From the NCBI RefSeq assembly GCF_020880415.1, contig NZ_JAJIUJ010000105.1, positions 62,001 through 126,000 on the forward strand: DNA of 64,000 nucleotides, in the 5' to 3' direction. A model generated the notes under the pieces. It made no database searches, was not told the DNA's origin, and saw only the letters and a program-made list of their open reading frames with translations. This stretch comes from Xanthomonas euvesicatoria pv. euvesicatoria (GTDB lineage: Bacteria > Pseudomonadota > Gammaproteobacteria > Xanthomonadales > Xanthomonadaceae). Every line of letters begins with the position of its first letter. Positions within the stretch are counted from its first letter, which is position 1. The translations under genes were made by a program, and so were the position numbers. Positions 1 to 9,601 of the stretch are shown piece by piece.

Positions 1-1
1 A

Positions 2-178
2 GCGCATTTCAGCGTCGGGCTGCACGGCCCGCGCGGTAAGGGCCGTGTGCAGGTGGATGCCATGCGCAGGCAGGGCCGCTGGACCTACCGGACATTGACC
101 TTCGCCGGCGTCGATGGCGCCCGGATCGATGTGTTACCTGTTGCCGCCTCGCCGCCGCCGCCGCCCCGCCGGCCATGA
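2..178 (+). CDS. C-terminal end of a Coa1-like cytochrome oxidase assembly protein (partial)
   Basis: The reading frame is open from the window edge and stops with TGA at 176-178, so only the last 58 residues are present. The segment LHGPRGKGRVQVDA followed by a tryptophan/tyrosine-containing strand resembles the C-terminus of Coa1/Tim21-fold proteins (cytochrome c oxidase assembly factor 1 family), where a small membrane-anchored domain is thought to help maturation of terminal oxidase. The tail is proline- and arginine-rich and low complexity. The family call rests on this short segment only; an unrelated exported protein with a similar beta-strand end cannot be excluded. Confidence 0.5.
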   Translation, partial: AHFSVGLHGPRGKGRVQVDAMRRQGRWTYRTLTFAGVDGARIDVLPVAASPPPPPRRP

Positions 179-246
179 CCTAAGGCAGATTGCCGCGGCC
201 GCTGCAGATGGGTAGGGTCGCGCTACTCAATTCGCGGATCTGCCTC

Positions 247-2037
247 ATGAAGCCACTCGTTCTCGCCGTTGCGCTGGCGCTCGGTTCCTCGTTGCCGTTG
301 CAGGCACAGACCGGCAAGACTGCGCCGACACAACCCGCCAGCCCGGCCTGGGTGCAGACCAGCAACGGCTATGCGCAGATCCTGCTCAATGCGCAGGCGC
401 CGTTCCAGCCCGAATACGCCAGCTTCTTCGGTGTGCCCGGCTACGACGATCAGGTCGTCGACCTCGGCCCGGACAACGCCGCGCGCTATCGCGATGCCAT
501 GCGCAAGGCGCGCGCCACGCTGCAAACGAAGTTGACCACCGAGCGCGATGCCAACGTGCGCCAGGACCTGCAGATCATGATCGGCGCGGCCGAGCAGAAC
601 ATCGAAGGCAGCGAGCTCAACGAACGGTATCTGTTGCCCTGGAGCGATGCTCCCGAGGCGGTTTTCAGTGGTCTCAACGGTCTGCTCTCCGACCAGACCG
701 TGCCCGAGCGCCGCGCCAAGGCGCTGGATCGCCTCAAGCGTTACGTCGGCCTGGTACCGGGAAGCACGCCCACCACCACGCTGGCGCGCCAGCGCTACGA
801 GGAAAAACTGAGCAACAAGGCCCTGCTGCAGCCCACCCAGCGCGAAGTAGAGCAGGCGCTGGCCAATGTGGACACCTACGTCGCCGGTATTGGCGAGCTG
901 TTCGCCAAGTACAAGATCGCCGGCGCCGACGAGGCGCTCAAGGCCATGTCCACGCAACTGAAGGACTACGCCGCGTGGACCCGCGCCACCGTGCTACCCA
1001 AGGCGCGCAAGGACACTCGCCTGCCCGAGCCGCTTTACGCTTTCCAGCTCAAGCAGGTCGGGATCGATATCGCGCCGCAGCAGCTGATCCAGCGCGCGCA
1101 ACTGGAGTTCATGGAGACCCGTTCGGCCATGCGCCAACTGGCGCCGCTGGTGGCCAAGGCCAAGGGCGTGCAGGGCGGCGATTATGTGCAGGTGATCCGC
1201 GCCCTCAAGGGCAACAAGATCGCCGACGACCAGTTGGAAACCCACTACCGCGGCGTGATCGATCAGATCGACCCGATCATCCGCCAGCAGCGCATCGTCG
1301 ATGTGCCTAACCGCCCGATGCAGATGCGCCTGGGCAGCGCCGCCGAAAGCGCCGCGCAACCGGCCCCGCACTTCCTGCCGGCCCCGTTGATCGGCAATAC
1401 CGGCCAGCAGGGCCAGTTCGTGTTGCCGCTGGGCAACCCGACCGCCGATGGCGCCAAGAAAGAGCAATACGACGACTTCAACTTCGGCTCGGCCGCCTGG
1501 ACGCTCAGCGCCCACGAAGGCCGCCCCGGCCACGAACTGCAGTTCACCGCCATGGTCGAACGCGGCGTCTCGCTGGCGCGCAGTATGTTCGCCTTCAACT
1601 CGGTCAACGTCGAAGGCTGGGCGCTGTATGCCGAAGCAGAAATGGTGCCGTACGAACCGCTCGACGGCCAGCTGATCGCCCTGCAGTTCCGCCTGCTGCG
1701 CGCCGCCCGCGCCATGCTCGACCCGATGCTCAACCTGGGCCTGATCGACCGCGAACGCGCGCGCCAGGTACTGGAAGACGACGTCGGCCTTTCGCCGGCC
1801 ATGACCCGCCAGGAACTGGACCGCTACACCGTCCGCGCCCCCGGACAGGCCGGCAGCTACTTCTACGGCTATACCCGCATCCTCGAACTGCGCATGCGCA
1901 CCGAACTGGCCCTGGGCAAAAAGTTCGACCGCCTGGCCTTCAACAACTTCCTGCTCGACCAGGGCCTGCTGCCACCGGATCAGCTGGCCAAGGCGGTGGA
2001 GACGCAGTTCATTCCGGCGCAACAGGCCAAGCGCTGA
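247..2037 (+). CDS. Exported DUF885-family protein, probable metallopeptidase
   Basis: A 596-residue protein. The start at 247 is chosen over an in-frame ATG at 190 because it begins directly with a classical signal peptide (MKPLVLAVALALG, cleavage likely after LQAQ, about residue 20), placing the protein in the periplasm or outside. The body matches DUF885 proteins. Around residues 423-430 it has HEGRPGHE, the variant of the HExxH-like zinc signature typical of this family, followed by an acidic stretch with the motif GWALYAE about 25 residues on. DUF885 proteins are related to zinc peptidases, but few have known substrates, so the peptidase role is inferred. The gene stands alone, with the convergent lipoprotein gene 100 bases downstream. 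Confidence 0.85.
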   Translation: MKPLVLAVALALGSSLPLQAQTGKTAPTQPASPAWVQTSNGYAQILLNAQAPFQPEYASFFGVPGYDDQVVDLGPDNAARYRDAMRKARATLQTKLTTERDANVRQDLQIMIGAAEQNIEGSELNERYLLPWSDAPEAVFSGLNGLLSDQTVPERRAKALDRLKRYVGLVPGSTPTTTLARQRYEEKLSNKALLQPTQREVEQALANVDTYVAGIGELFAKYKIAGADEALKAMSTQLKDYAAWTRATVLPKARKDTRLPEPLYAFQLKQVGIDIAPQQLIQRAQLEFMETRSAMRQLAPLVAKAKGVQGGDYVQVIRALKGNKIADDQLETHYRGVIDQIDPIIRQQRIVDVPNRPMQMRLGSAAESAAQPAPHFLPAPLIGNTGQQGQFVLPLGNPTADGAKKEQYDDFNFGSAAWTLSAHEGRPGHELQFTAMVERGVSLARSMFAFNSVNVEGWALYAEAEMVPYEPLDGQLIALQFRLLRAARAMLDPMLNLGLIDRERARQVLEDDVGLSPAMTRQELDRYTVRAPGQAGSYFYGYTRILELRMRTELALGKKFDRLAFNNFLLDQGLLPPDQLAKAVETQFIPAQQAKR

Positions 2038-2136
2038 CCAGCTCCGTGGAGTTCAAAAAAACAGGGCGCGATAAAAGGCCGCAAACAGCCTTCCGTCGCG
2101 CCCTGGCGCAGTGATGCGGGTGATTCTTTGCGGGCT

Positions 2137-2607
2137 TTACCGCGTCGATGGGGAGACGTCCGGTGCAGGACGCTGCTGTGCCCCCGCCGGCACCCAGATC
2201 GCCACACCCGCCGCGCGCTTTTGGGTGGTGGGGATGCCGATCCCCAAGCCGCCGCCGACGCGGCCGCCGTAGCTGCCACCGCCCACCGACAGGCCGCCGC
2301 CGGAGCGTTCGGAGCCTACGCCGACGATGACCACGCCGTTGGCGCCGAGCTTGGCGGCTTCGCGCTTGAGGCGTTGCACGGCAGCGTCGGTCTGGCCCTG
2401 GGTGCCGAAGCCGGCGGCACTGGTCGATTCGAGCTGGGCGATTTCCACCGAGCCGACCGGGGCGTTGGAATACACCTCCACCTGCGCCGGGTCGATCGGC
2501 GCGCGCGCCTGGCCCAGCATCACCTTGGAGCTGCTGGCGCAACCGGCCAGCAAGGCGGCGGTCGCCGCGGCGATGGCGACGTTCCTGATCAGCGATTGCT
2601 TGTGCAT
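2137..2607 (-). CDS. Small outer-envelope lipoprotein of unknown role
   Basis: A 156-residue protein whose start at 2607 follows a G-rich Shine-Dalgarno (AAGGGGGG). The N-terminus MHKQSLIRN, a hydrophobic stretch and then LLAGCASSS form a clear lipoprotein signal with the lipidated cysteine near residue 23. The mature part has a conserved-looking core (residues about 40-100) ending in KLGANGVVIVGVG, the type seen in small heavy-metal-binding/DUF4156-like folds where a strand pair packs against a helix. It is followed by a glycine/serine-rich tail. The fold suggestion is weak. The gene is monocistronic and convergent with the DUF885 gene. Confidence 0.75.
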   Translation of the reverse strand: MHKQSLIRNVAIAAATAALLAGCASSSKVMLGQARAPIDPAQVEVYSNAPVGSVEIAQLESTSAAGFGTQGQTDAAVQRLKREAAKLGANGVVIVGVGSERSGGGLSVGGGSYGGRVGGGLGIGIPTTQKRAAGVAIWVPAGAQQRPAPDVSPSTR

Positions 2608-2824
2608 GGTGGACCCCCCTTGGGTGATGAAAGCTGGGTAATGAAATCCGCGTAGTGGCAGCGATGATCCGGCGCCTGGACTGAATCGCGCCGCACTTTG
2701 GCGCACCCTAGCCATGCCGGTGTGAGGCTGCCGCCAAACCGCCATTGGTCATGATGACCACCCGCCCACGGCGTGAGGACGGCCGCGCCGGTAAGCTCGT
2801 GCTTTCTTCAAGACGAGGTGGCAC

Positions 2825-3073
2825 GTGGGACTGATCAGCCTGTTGTGGGGCATCGTGGCGCTGCTCTGGATGGTGTTGGCCTTCATTCCGCTGCTGGGTT
2901 GGGGCAACTGGTTCCTGATTCCGTTCGCGGCGGTGGGCGCGTTGATCGCCGCCATCGCGCTGTTGTTCACCTCGGCAGGCAACCGTGGCCGTGCCAAGAC
3001 CGGCTTGGTGCTCAACGGCCTGGTGATCGTGGTCGGGGTGATGCGCCTGACCCTGGGCGGCGGGATTATCTAA
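2825..3073 (+). CDS. Small inner-membrane protein, 82 aa, GTG start
   Basis: The gene starts with GTG at 2825, preceded by GAGGTG at good spacing. The product is almost entirely hydrophobic, with three predicted membrane segments at about residues 4-24, 28-50 and 60-80 separated by short loops; the middle loop contains NRGRAKTG, a positively charged turn expected on the cytoplasmic side. No domain is recognised. It lies between a divergent lipoprotein gene and hemB, about 220 bases from the latter, and shows no operon link. The regular topology and ribosome-binding site argue that it is a real gene. Confidence 0.65.
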   Translation: MGLISLLWGIVALLWMVLAFIPLLGWGNWFLIPFAAVGALIAAIALLFTSAGNRGRAKTGLVLNGLVIVVGVMRLTLGGGII

Positions 3074-3273
3074 CGGGCTCTCGACAAGGCGGCGATGCGT
3101 ACCTGCGTGTGCATGTGTCGGGTGCGCGCGTGTCCGGCAGGGTCTGCATCGCCAGACGTCGGCGCCTTGCTCGACCTGTGGCTGAGAGAAAGCGAGCAAG
3201 AACCCGCGTGCCGTTGCAGCGCTGCGACACTGCGTCGCAGCGCGTTCTGCGCATCATGGCGGGCGTAAACTGA

Positions 3274-4290
<1,017 letters not shown>

Positions 4291-4674
4291 GCGCGAGCAC
4301 GGTGCGACGACGCTGCCACTCAGTTGCGCAAGAATGAGGGCCGCTCGCGTCGGCCAAGCAGTCGCCTGCGCGCAGTAGGATCCGGAGCGGGCGGCCTGGT
4401 TCGATGGGCAGGTCGTTAGCCTGACAGATGCACCAGCGCCCGCTGGATCGCGGGGATGTCGACGTGCCGCCTGCATCAGATGCAAGACGGCACGTCGCTC
4501 CCATGCATTAGCGTTCAAACCTTCTGATGGTATGGCTTGCGTACGCCGCAACAGGACCGGCGCGCTACGCTTGAAATTTCCGGGTCAGCCGCGCAACGCG
4601 CCTGGTGACGGCGTAGCGCCGAGCCAGCAACTGATAGTGGTGCAAATCCCGAATCCCAAATCCCGTCTCTCATC
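4291..4674. other. Intergenic region with a cruciform, between hemB and the nuclease gene
   Basis: There is no convincing gene in these 384 bases. The notable item is the double inverted repeat at 4460-4497, listed separately. Near the right edge (about 4650-4667) there is a short run of tandem ATCCC-type units, AATCCCGAATCCCAAATCCCG in pattern, similar to the arms of the inverted repeat at 56873-56950. The region is a convergent gene junction, so termination structures are expected here. Confidence 0.4.
4460..4497. repeat. Two-tier perfect inverted repeat (stem-loop) after hemB
   Basis: The outer arms CGACGTGCCG (4460-4469) and CGGCACGTCG (4488-4497) are perfectly complementary over 10 bp. 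Inside them TGCAT (4472-4476) and ATGCA (4480-4484) form a second 5-bp stem with a three-base loop. There is no T-run on either side, so it is not a standard intrinsic terminator. It could act as a bidirectional transcript end for the convergent genes or as a protein-binding palindrome. Confidence 0.55.
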
Positions 4675-5427
4675 TCAGGGCAGCACCAACGCGATCGCCT
4701 GCGACTTCACGCTGGCGCTGAGCGAGGGGAACGGGTCGACGTTGGTCATCACGACCAGGTCGTCGATCGACACCACGTCGCAGTTGATGCTGCTGTCGTT
4801 GACGCACAGATACGCGCCCGCGCCCACGCCCGGTTCGTAGATGGCCTTCCACACATACGTCGGGACGGCGACGTTGTCGGTGCCGATCGTCGTTGCAGTG
4901 CCGCTGTCGAACGCCGGGCCGGTCACCACGTACAACTCGCCGTGCTGCTTGGCCAGCTGACGCACCTGCTCTTCGATGTGCGCCCACTCGCCGGTGTTGA
5001 GCTTGTGGTCCTGCGGGACGACATTGGCCATGGAAAATGTTTCTTTTTCCGAACTTTCGGTCGATGCATCGCCGGCCGGCGTCATGTGCCCGCGGTCGTA
5101 GCCGGTATTGGTGTAGTCGGAACTTTTCGAGCGATCAGCGGCGGGGATGCCGGTTTCGTCGTGGAAGGAGCCGACCCGGCCGATCGCCTCGGCGCCGGCA
5201 ACCTGTTGGTCGGTGAGGTGCTCGGCCGAATACACCGGGTCCTTGGTCACGCCCGAGGCCAGCAACACGTATTCGGTGTGGCAGACCTCGGTGGCGCGGG
5301 TCGTGCTGCTGCCCACGCTCGGCGGGGTGCCATTCGCGTAGAGGCTGGGACAACGGGTGGCGGCCATCGCCACGGAGGTCGTGCACAACACTGCCAGGGC
5401 CACACAACCGCGCAGGAGGAAGGACAT
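4675..5427 (-). CDS. Secreted DNA/RNA non-specific endonuclease (NUC1 family)
   Basis: A 250-residue protein starting at 5427, where the signal peptide MSFLLRGCVALAVLC begins; an upstream ATG at 5481 would add 18 residues before the signal and is less likely. The beta-beta-alpha-metal nuclease core is intact: DRGHMTPAGD (about residues 111-120) carries the catalytic histidine, and the downstream asparagine-containing helix is in MANVVPQDHKLN (about 133-144), where Mg2+ would be held. Serratia nuclease relatives degrade DNA and RNA outside the cell. Roles in nutrient scavenging or biofilm DNA turnover are inferred. Monocistronic, divergent from the reductase gene. Confidence 0.9.
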   Translation of the reverse strand: MSFLLRGCVALAVLCTTSVAMAATRCPSLYANGTPPSVGSSTTRATEVCHTEYVLLASGVTKDPVYSAEHLTDQQVAGAEAIGRVGSFHDETGIPAADRSKSSDYTNTGYDRGHMTPAGDASTESSEKETFSMANVVPQDHKLNTGEWAHIEEQVRQLAKQHGELYVVTGPAFDSGTATTIGTDNVAVPTYVWKAIYEPGVGAGAYLCVNDSSINCDVVSIDDLVVMTNVDPFPSLSASVKSQAIALVLP

Positions 5428-5599
5428 TGCAGAGCTCGCTTGCCAAGGGAAGTGAGGAAGGTGGCAAGGCGCGATGTCCAAACGATGACCGCGCCATGTG
5501 CGGCAGATGACGGCGCGGCAGCACGCGTCAGACCAGACAGACCGCTGCCGGGCGCGGCGTGCAGCGAGCCATAGAACGCCGTCGGCATCGATGCAGATC

Positions 5600-5627
5600 G
5601 GATGCGAGACTCATTCTCATCTACAAT
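5600..5627 (+). promoter_or_regulatory. Fur-box-like site overlapping a promoter for the diflavin reductase
   Basis: The segment CGAGACTCATTCTCA (5605-5619) matches the 7-1-7 Fur consensus at 10 of 14 informative positions by eye, including the intact ATTCTCA half. It is followed within two bases by TACAAT (5622-5627), a good -10 hexamer. Fur bound here would block RNA polymerase when iron is plentiful. The site lies downstream of the ATG at 5591 and so argues that translation starts further right. Confidence 0.5.
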
Positions 5628-5656
5628 GGGCGGCCGTCCTGTTTCGTGTCCAGGTC

Positions 5657-8191
5657 TTGATCAAGACGCTCCTGTTCCAGCTGCATTGGCTGCTCGGCAT
5701 CACTGCCGGGCTGGTGCTGTCGGTAATGGGGTTGACCGGCGCGGCGATGTCGTTCGAAAACGAGATCGTGCGCATGGCCAATCCGGTCATTGCGCAACTG
5801 GCGCAACGGCATGCGGCGGGCGAGCAGCCCTTGCCGGTGGATGTGTTGCTGCAACGGCTCGATCTGGCGCCAGCCGGTGCCGGGCAGAAACAGACGGTGA
5901 CGCGCCTGTTGATCGATCCCACTGGTGCGCGCCCGTCTGCCGCGCGCCTCTCCGGCAAGGGCGCGGGCCGGGTGTATTTCGACCCCTATACGGGTGAGCG
6001 GGTCGCGCCGCCGCGGCTGAGCACTGCGTTTGCCTTCATCGAAGACCTGCACCGCAATCTGACGGCCGGCAAACGCGGGCAGGCGGTCACCGGTGCGAGC
6101 GCCTTCATCTTGCTGTTCTTCTGCGCATCGGGGCTGTATCTGCGCTGGCCGCGACGGTGGTGGAGCCCGCGCACCTGGTGGGTGGTGGAATGGCGACGGC
6201 AGGGGCGCAGTTTTTTGTGGAGCCTGCACGCGGTGTTCGGCACCTGGTGCTTGCTGGTGTATTTGCTGGTCGCGCTGACCGGGCTGACCTGGTCCTACCC
6301 CTGGTATCGCGATGGCATGATGGCCTTGCTTGACGGCCTGCCTGCGATACGCGGCGACAAAGGCGATAACCGCCCGGCCACCGTCGATCTTGCACGCGTG
6401 CAGCGCACGCTCGATGGCATTCCCGCCACGCGCAGCGCCGCCCTGGATCTGCGCATTCCCGCGCGCGCCGGGCAGCCGTTGAATGTGCGGTTCTTGCCCG
6501 ACCATCCCGCTCACGATCGCGCCTACAACAGTCTTGATATCGCGCCGGACAGCGGAGCACTGCTGCAGCGCCTGGACTACGCGCTGCTGCCGCGCGGGCA
6601 GCAATTGGCGGCGAGCATGTTCCCGCTGCATTCGGGCAGTTTCTTCGGGTTGCCCGGGCGCATCGTGGTGATGCTCGCCAGCCTGGGCATGTCGGTGTTC
6701 TTCGTCACCGGCTGGATGCTGTATCTGGATCGGCGCCGCAAAAAACGCGAACTGCGCGCTGCGCGCAAGGTGTTGCAAGACGCAGCACCGGCCTCGCAAG
6801 CGGCGCCGTGGTTGATTGCGTTTGCCAGCCAGAGCGGTTTTGCCGAGCGCCTGGCGTGGCAGGCCGCCGGGCATCTGCAGGCCGCCGGCTTGCCGGTGCA
6901 GGTGTGCTCGCTGGCGCAGCTGGATGCGCAGGCGCTACAACGCACCGGGCATGCGCTGTTTGTGATCAGCACGTTTGGCGATGGCGAGCCACCGGATGCG
7001 GCACGCGGTTTCGAGCGTGGGCTGCTGCGGCAACGCCTGCAATTGCCGCACCTGACCTACGCGGTGCTGGCGCTGGGAGACCGCCAATATGCGCAGTTCT
7101 GCGGGTTCTCGCGGCGTGTCGAACAGTGGCTGGATGCGCAAGGTGCACGCGCGCTGTTTCCTGCGGTGGAACTGGATAACGTCGACCCGCAGGCGCTGGC
7201 GCAATGGCATGCGCAGCTGGGCCAGATCGCCGGTGCACCTTTGCGCGTGGCGCCGCTGGCACGGCCCAAATTGAGCGAATGGACCCTGTCTTCGCGCATG
7301 CATCTGAATCCGGGCAGCGAGGGGGCGCCGATCTGGCGCGTCGATCTGCAGCCGCCTGCCGATGCGCAGTGGCAGGCCGGCGACATCCTCGAAGTGCAGC
7401 CTGCGCATGCCCAAGCACAGGTGCGCGCCTGTCTGGCGGCATGGGGCCTGGCGCCGGACGCACTGGTGCACGTGGATGCGCAGCTGCTGCCATTGCAGCA
7501 GGCTGCCGCCGAGCGCGTCCTGCCCGAGCCGCCCGCAACGCCGCTTGCCCATCGCCCTGATCCGCAGACCTGGCTGGATGCTTGCGCCTGGCTGCCCACA
7601 CGCGATTATTCGCTCGCCAGCGTACCGGCTGACGGCACCGCGATGGTGGTGGTGCGGCTGACGGCGCGTGCCGATGGCAGTCCCGGTCTGGGTTCGGGGT
7701 GGTTGATCTGCCATGCGGCGATCGGCACGCCGGTGCGCGCACGGTTGCGCACCAATCCCGGGTTTCATCGGCTCGAAACAATGCCGATGGTCTTGATCGG
7801 TAACGGCACCGGCATTGCGGGCCTGCGCGCGCTGCTACGCGAGGCCGAGTTGGCCGGCGTGCATGGGCACTGGTTGTTGTTCGGCGAACGGCATGCGGCG
7901 CACGACCGCCTGTTCGCCGACGAGCTGCAGGCCTGGCAGGCGAGCGGGCATCTGCAGCAGCTGGAGTGGGTGTTCTCGCGCGATCAACCACAAAAACGCT
8001 ATGTGCAACATCACTTGCGCGACGCCGGCGACACGCTGCGACACTGGATCGACCGCGGCGCGGTCATTTACGTCTGCGGCAGTCTGGACAGCATGGCGCG
8101 CGAGGTCGATGCAACCTTGCGAGAACTGCTCGGCGACACGCGATTGGAATCGCTGACCGCGGCCGGCCGTTATCGACGCGATGTGTATTGA
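5657..8191 (+). CDS. PepSY-type membrane diflavin reductase, probable ferric/siderophore reductase
   Basis: The protein has about 844 residues if it starts at TTG 5657. That start is chosen because a Fur-box-like promoter sits at 5600-5627, inside the coding region that in-frame ATGs at 5498 or 5591 would imply, and because it begins directly with the first membrane helix. Residues 1-365 are a PepSY-associated transmembrane region with helices near 7-30, 147-168, 188-215 and 339-357. Residues about 386-530 are a flavodoxin-like FMN domain (FASQSGFAE, STFGDGEPPD, LGDRQYAQFCGF). The C-terminal 300 residues are a FAD/NAD(P)H reductase of CysJ type (RDYSLASV, GNGTGIAGLR, YVCGSLDSMA). Cytosolic NADPH electrons would cross the membrane to reduce ferric complexes; this role is inferred from architecture and the Fur-like site. 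Confidence 0.85.
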   Translation: MIKTLLFQLHWLLGITAGLVLSVMGLTGAAMSFENEIVRMANPVIAQLAQRHAAGEQPLPVDVLLQRLDLAPAGAGQKQTVTRLLIDPTGARPSAARLSGKGAGRVYFDPYTGERVAPPRLSTAFAFIEDLHRNLTAGKRGQAVTGASAFILLFFCASGLYLRWPRRWWSPRTWWVVEWRRQGRSFLWSLHAVFGTWCLLVYLLVALTGLTWSYPWYRDGMMALLDGLPAIRGDKGDNRPATVDLARVQRTLDGIPATRSAALDLRIPARAGQPLNVRFLPDHPAHDRAYNSLDIAPDSGALLQRLDYALLPRGQQLAASMFPLHSGSFFGLPGRIVVMLASLGMSVFFVTGWMLYLDRRRKKRELRAARKVLQDAAPASQAAPWLIAFASQSGFAERLAWQAAGHLQAAGLPVQVCSLAQLDAQALQRTGHALFVISTFGDGEPPDAARGFERGLLRQRLQLPHLTYAVLALGDRQYAQFCGFSRRVEQWLDAQGARALFPAVELDNVDPQALAQWHAQLGQIAGAPLRVAPLARPKLSEWTLSSRMHLNPGSEGAPIWRVDLQPPADAQWQAGDILEVQPAHAQAQVRACLAAWGLAPDALVHVDAQLLPLQQAAAERVLPEPPATPLAHRPDPQTWLDACAWLPTRDYSLASVPADGTAMVVVRLTARADGSPGLGSGWLICHAAIGTPVRARLRTNPGFHRLETMPMVLIGNGTGIAGLRALLREAELAGVHGHWLLFGERHAAHDRLFADELQAWQASGHLQQLEWVFSRDQPQKRYVQHHLRDAGDTLRHWIDRGAVIYVCGSLDSMAREVDATLRELLGDTRLESLTAAGRYRRDVY

Positions 8192-8655
8192 GCGCGGCGC
8201 TGATGGCGCCAGCCCCGCCTTACATCGGCTAGCAGAACCTGGCGAGTGAGCATTGTGCGGGTGCGCAGAGTAGAGAGCCGCAGACCACCGTGGACGACGG
8301 ATACGCGCCCACTCCGAGTGGCTGGCGTTCTACGTTTGTATGGCATTGGTGCAGCGTTGTGTCGGCTGATGACCTGTTGGACCTATCAACAACTCCTCGA
8401 CGGTCGAGCGTGCGCTGTCCTCGTCGCGCGCGGGACACGCCATGAACCCATTCCTGTGGTTCAACGGCGGCAGCTATGCCGCCAACGGTCCCGCAAGCGG
8501 CGCAGGCACAACGCCAGTCAGTTCGCGGGCTGTTTATCGAAGAATGAGCACGTCGCGTCGCACGGTTTGCTTGTCCCCGCATTGGAAGTGATCAGCAGCT
8601 CTGCGGCGAATGCCCAGGCAACATCGTCTCGATCGGACCGATGCACCCATCCACC
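8192..8655. other. Intergenic region carrying a REP-like palindrome
   Basis: These 464 bases between the convergent reductase and beta-propeller genes hold no credible gene. They contain copy 1 of a palindromic element (8430-8494) that recurs at 37229-37294. The rest shows no recognisable motif. Confidence 0.45.
8430..8494. repeat. REP-like palindromic element, copy 1
   Basis: The outer arms GCGGGAC (8430-8436) and GTCCCGC (8488-8494) and the inner arms GGCGGC (8466-8471) and GCCGCC (8478-8483) form a nested hairpin. The block GCGGGACACGCC at its left edge and GCCGCCAACGGTCCCGCAA at its right edge are shared almost base for base with copy 2 at 37229-37294, and the two hairpins differ in length by one base. 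Both copies lie in intergenic DNA. Confidence 0.75.
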
Positions 8656-9537
8656 TCAACGGCAATTCGCATCGCCGTCGGCTGCCGGTGCCTTCATCCG
8701 GTAGATGTCCAACTGCCCTGCGCGCGGCGCACGGGCGCTGCCGGTCACCAGCAATTCGCCCGGCTTGGCGGTATCCACGACCGCGCCAAAAGTGCGCTCC
8801 TGCGGCCCGTTGAACGACAGTGGCAGCGGCAAGCCCTGGGCAAAACGACCGTCCTTGCAGATGGCCAGCAGCAACTGGCTGGGGCCATTGGTCTTCCCCC
8901 GGGCCCAGACCAACGCGCGCCCGTCGCCGAGCCAGGCTGCGTCCAGCTCGTCGGCTGCGCTATTGATGTCGACCGGGGCCACCGGCGTGGTGAACGCCTG
9001 CCCATCCCAGCGCGCGACGAACAGATCCATGCCGCCAGCACCGCCATGACCGTCGCTGGCGAACAACAGGCGTGTGCCGTCCAGCGACAGCGTCGGTGCG
9101 CGCTCGTTGCCGGCGCTGTTGATCGCCGCGCCCAGCGATTGCACCGGGCCCACGGCGCCTTGCGCACCCACCGGTGCACGGTACAGGTCGCTGCCGCCCG
9201 CGCCGCCGGGCCGGGTGGAGGCGAACAGCAGCCAGCGGCCGTCGGCACTGAACAATGGGGTGGTCTCGTCCTGCGCGGTATTGATCGGCAGCGGCTGCGC
9301 GTCCTGCCAACGCCCGCCGCGCAGTTGCGCCTGCCACAGATCCCAGCCGCCGGTGCCACCGGCCCGGTCGCTGGCCCACACGATGCGCTGCCCGTCCGGG
9401 CTGAGCGTGGCGCGCGCCTCGTTGGCCGGCGTGGAGACCACACCCATGCCCTCGATGCCGAATTCAGCAAGCCCCGAAGCAGACGGGACGCAGAGTAAAC
9501 TTGCCGCCAGCGTAAGCAGCGTCCATCGATAGTGCAT
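8656..9537 (-). CDS. Exported TolB-like (PD40) beta-propeller protein
   Basis: A 293-residue protein. The start at 9537 gives the signal peptide MHYRWTLLTLAASLLCVPSASG; the in-frame start 13 codons upstream is unlikely. The mature protein contains at least four WD40-like/PD40 repeat units of the type ATLSPDGQRIVWASDR (about residue 43), TPLFSADGRWLLFAST (about 91) and APTLSLDGTRLLFASD (about 146), each a four-stranded blade as in TolB. This suggests a small propeller acting in the periplasm in protein-protein contacts. There is no TolB N-terminal domain and no tol-pal genes nearby, so it is not TolB itself. Function unknown. Confidence 0.8.
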   Translation of the reverse strand: MHYRWTLLTLAASLLCVPSASGLAEFGIEGMGVVSTPANEARATLSPDGQRIVWASDRAGGTGGWDLWQAQLRGGRWQDAQPLPINTAQDETTPLFSADGRWLLFASTRPGGAGGSDLYRAPVGAQGAVGPVQSLGAAINSAGNERAPTLSLDGTRLLFASDGHGGAGGMDLFVARWDGQAFTTPVAPVDINSAADELDAAWLGDGRALVWARGKTNGPSQLLLAICKDGRFAQGLPLPLSFNGPQERTFGAVVDTAKPGELLVTGSARAPRAGQLDIYRMKAPAADGDANCR

Positions 9538-9601
9538 GCGGTGTTCCTGCCTCAAGAGCGGCTCCAAGTCGCGCACAGTCTAGTCAACCAGAGAGTGTTT
9601 C

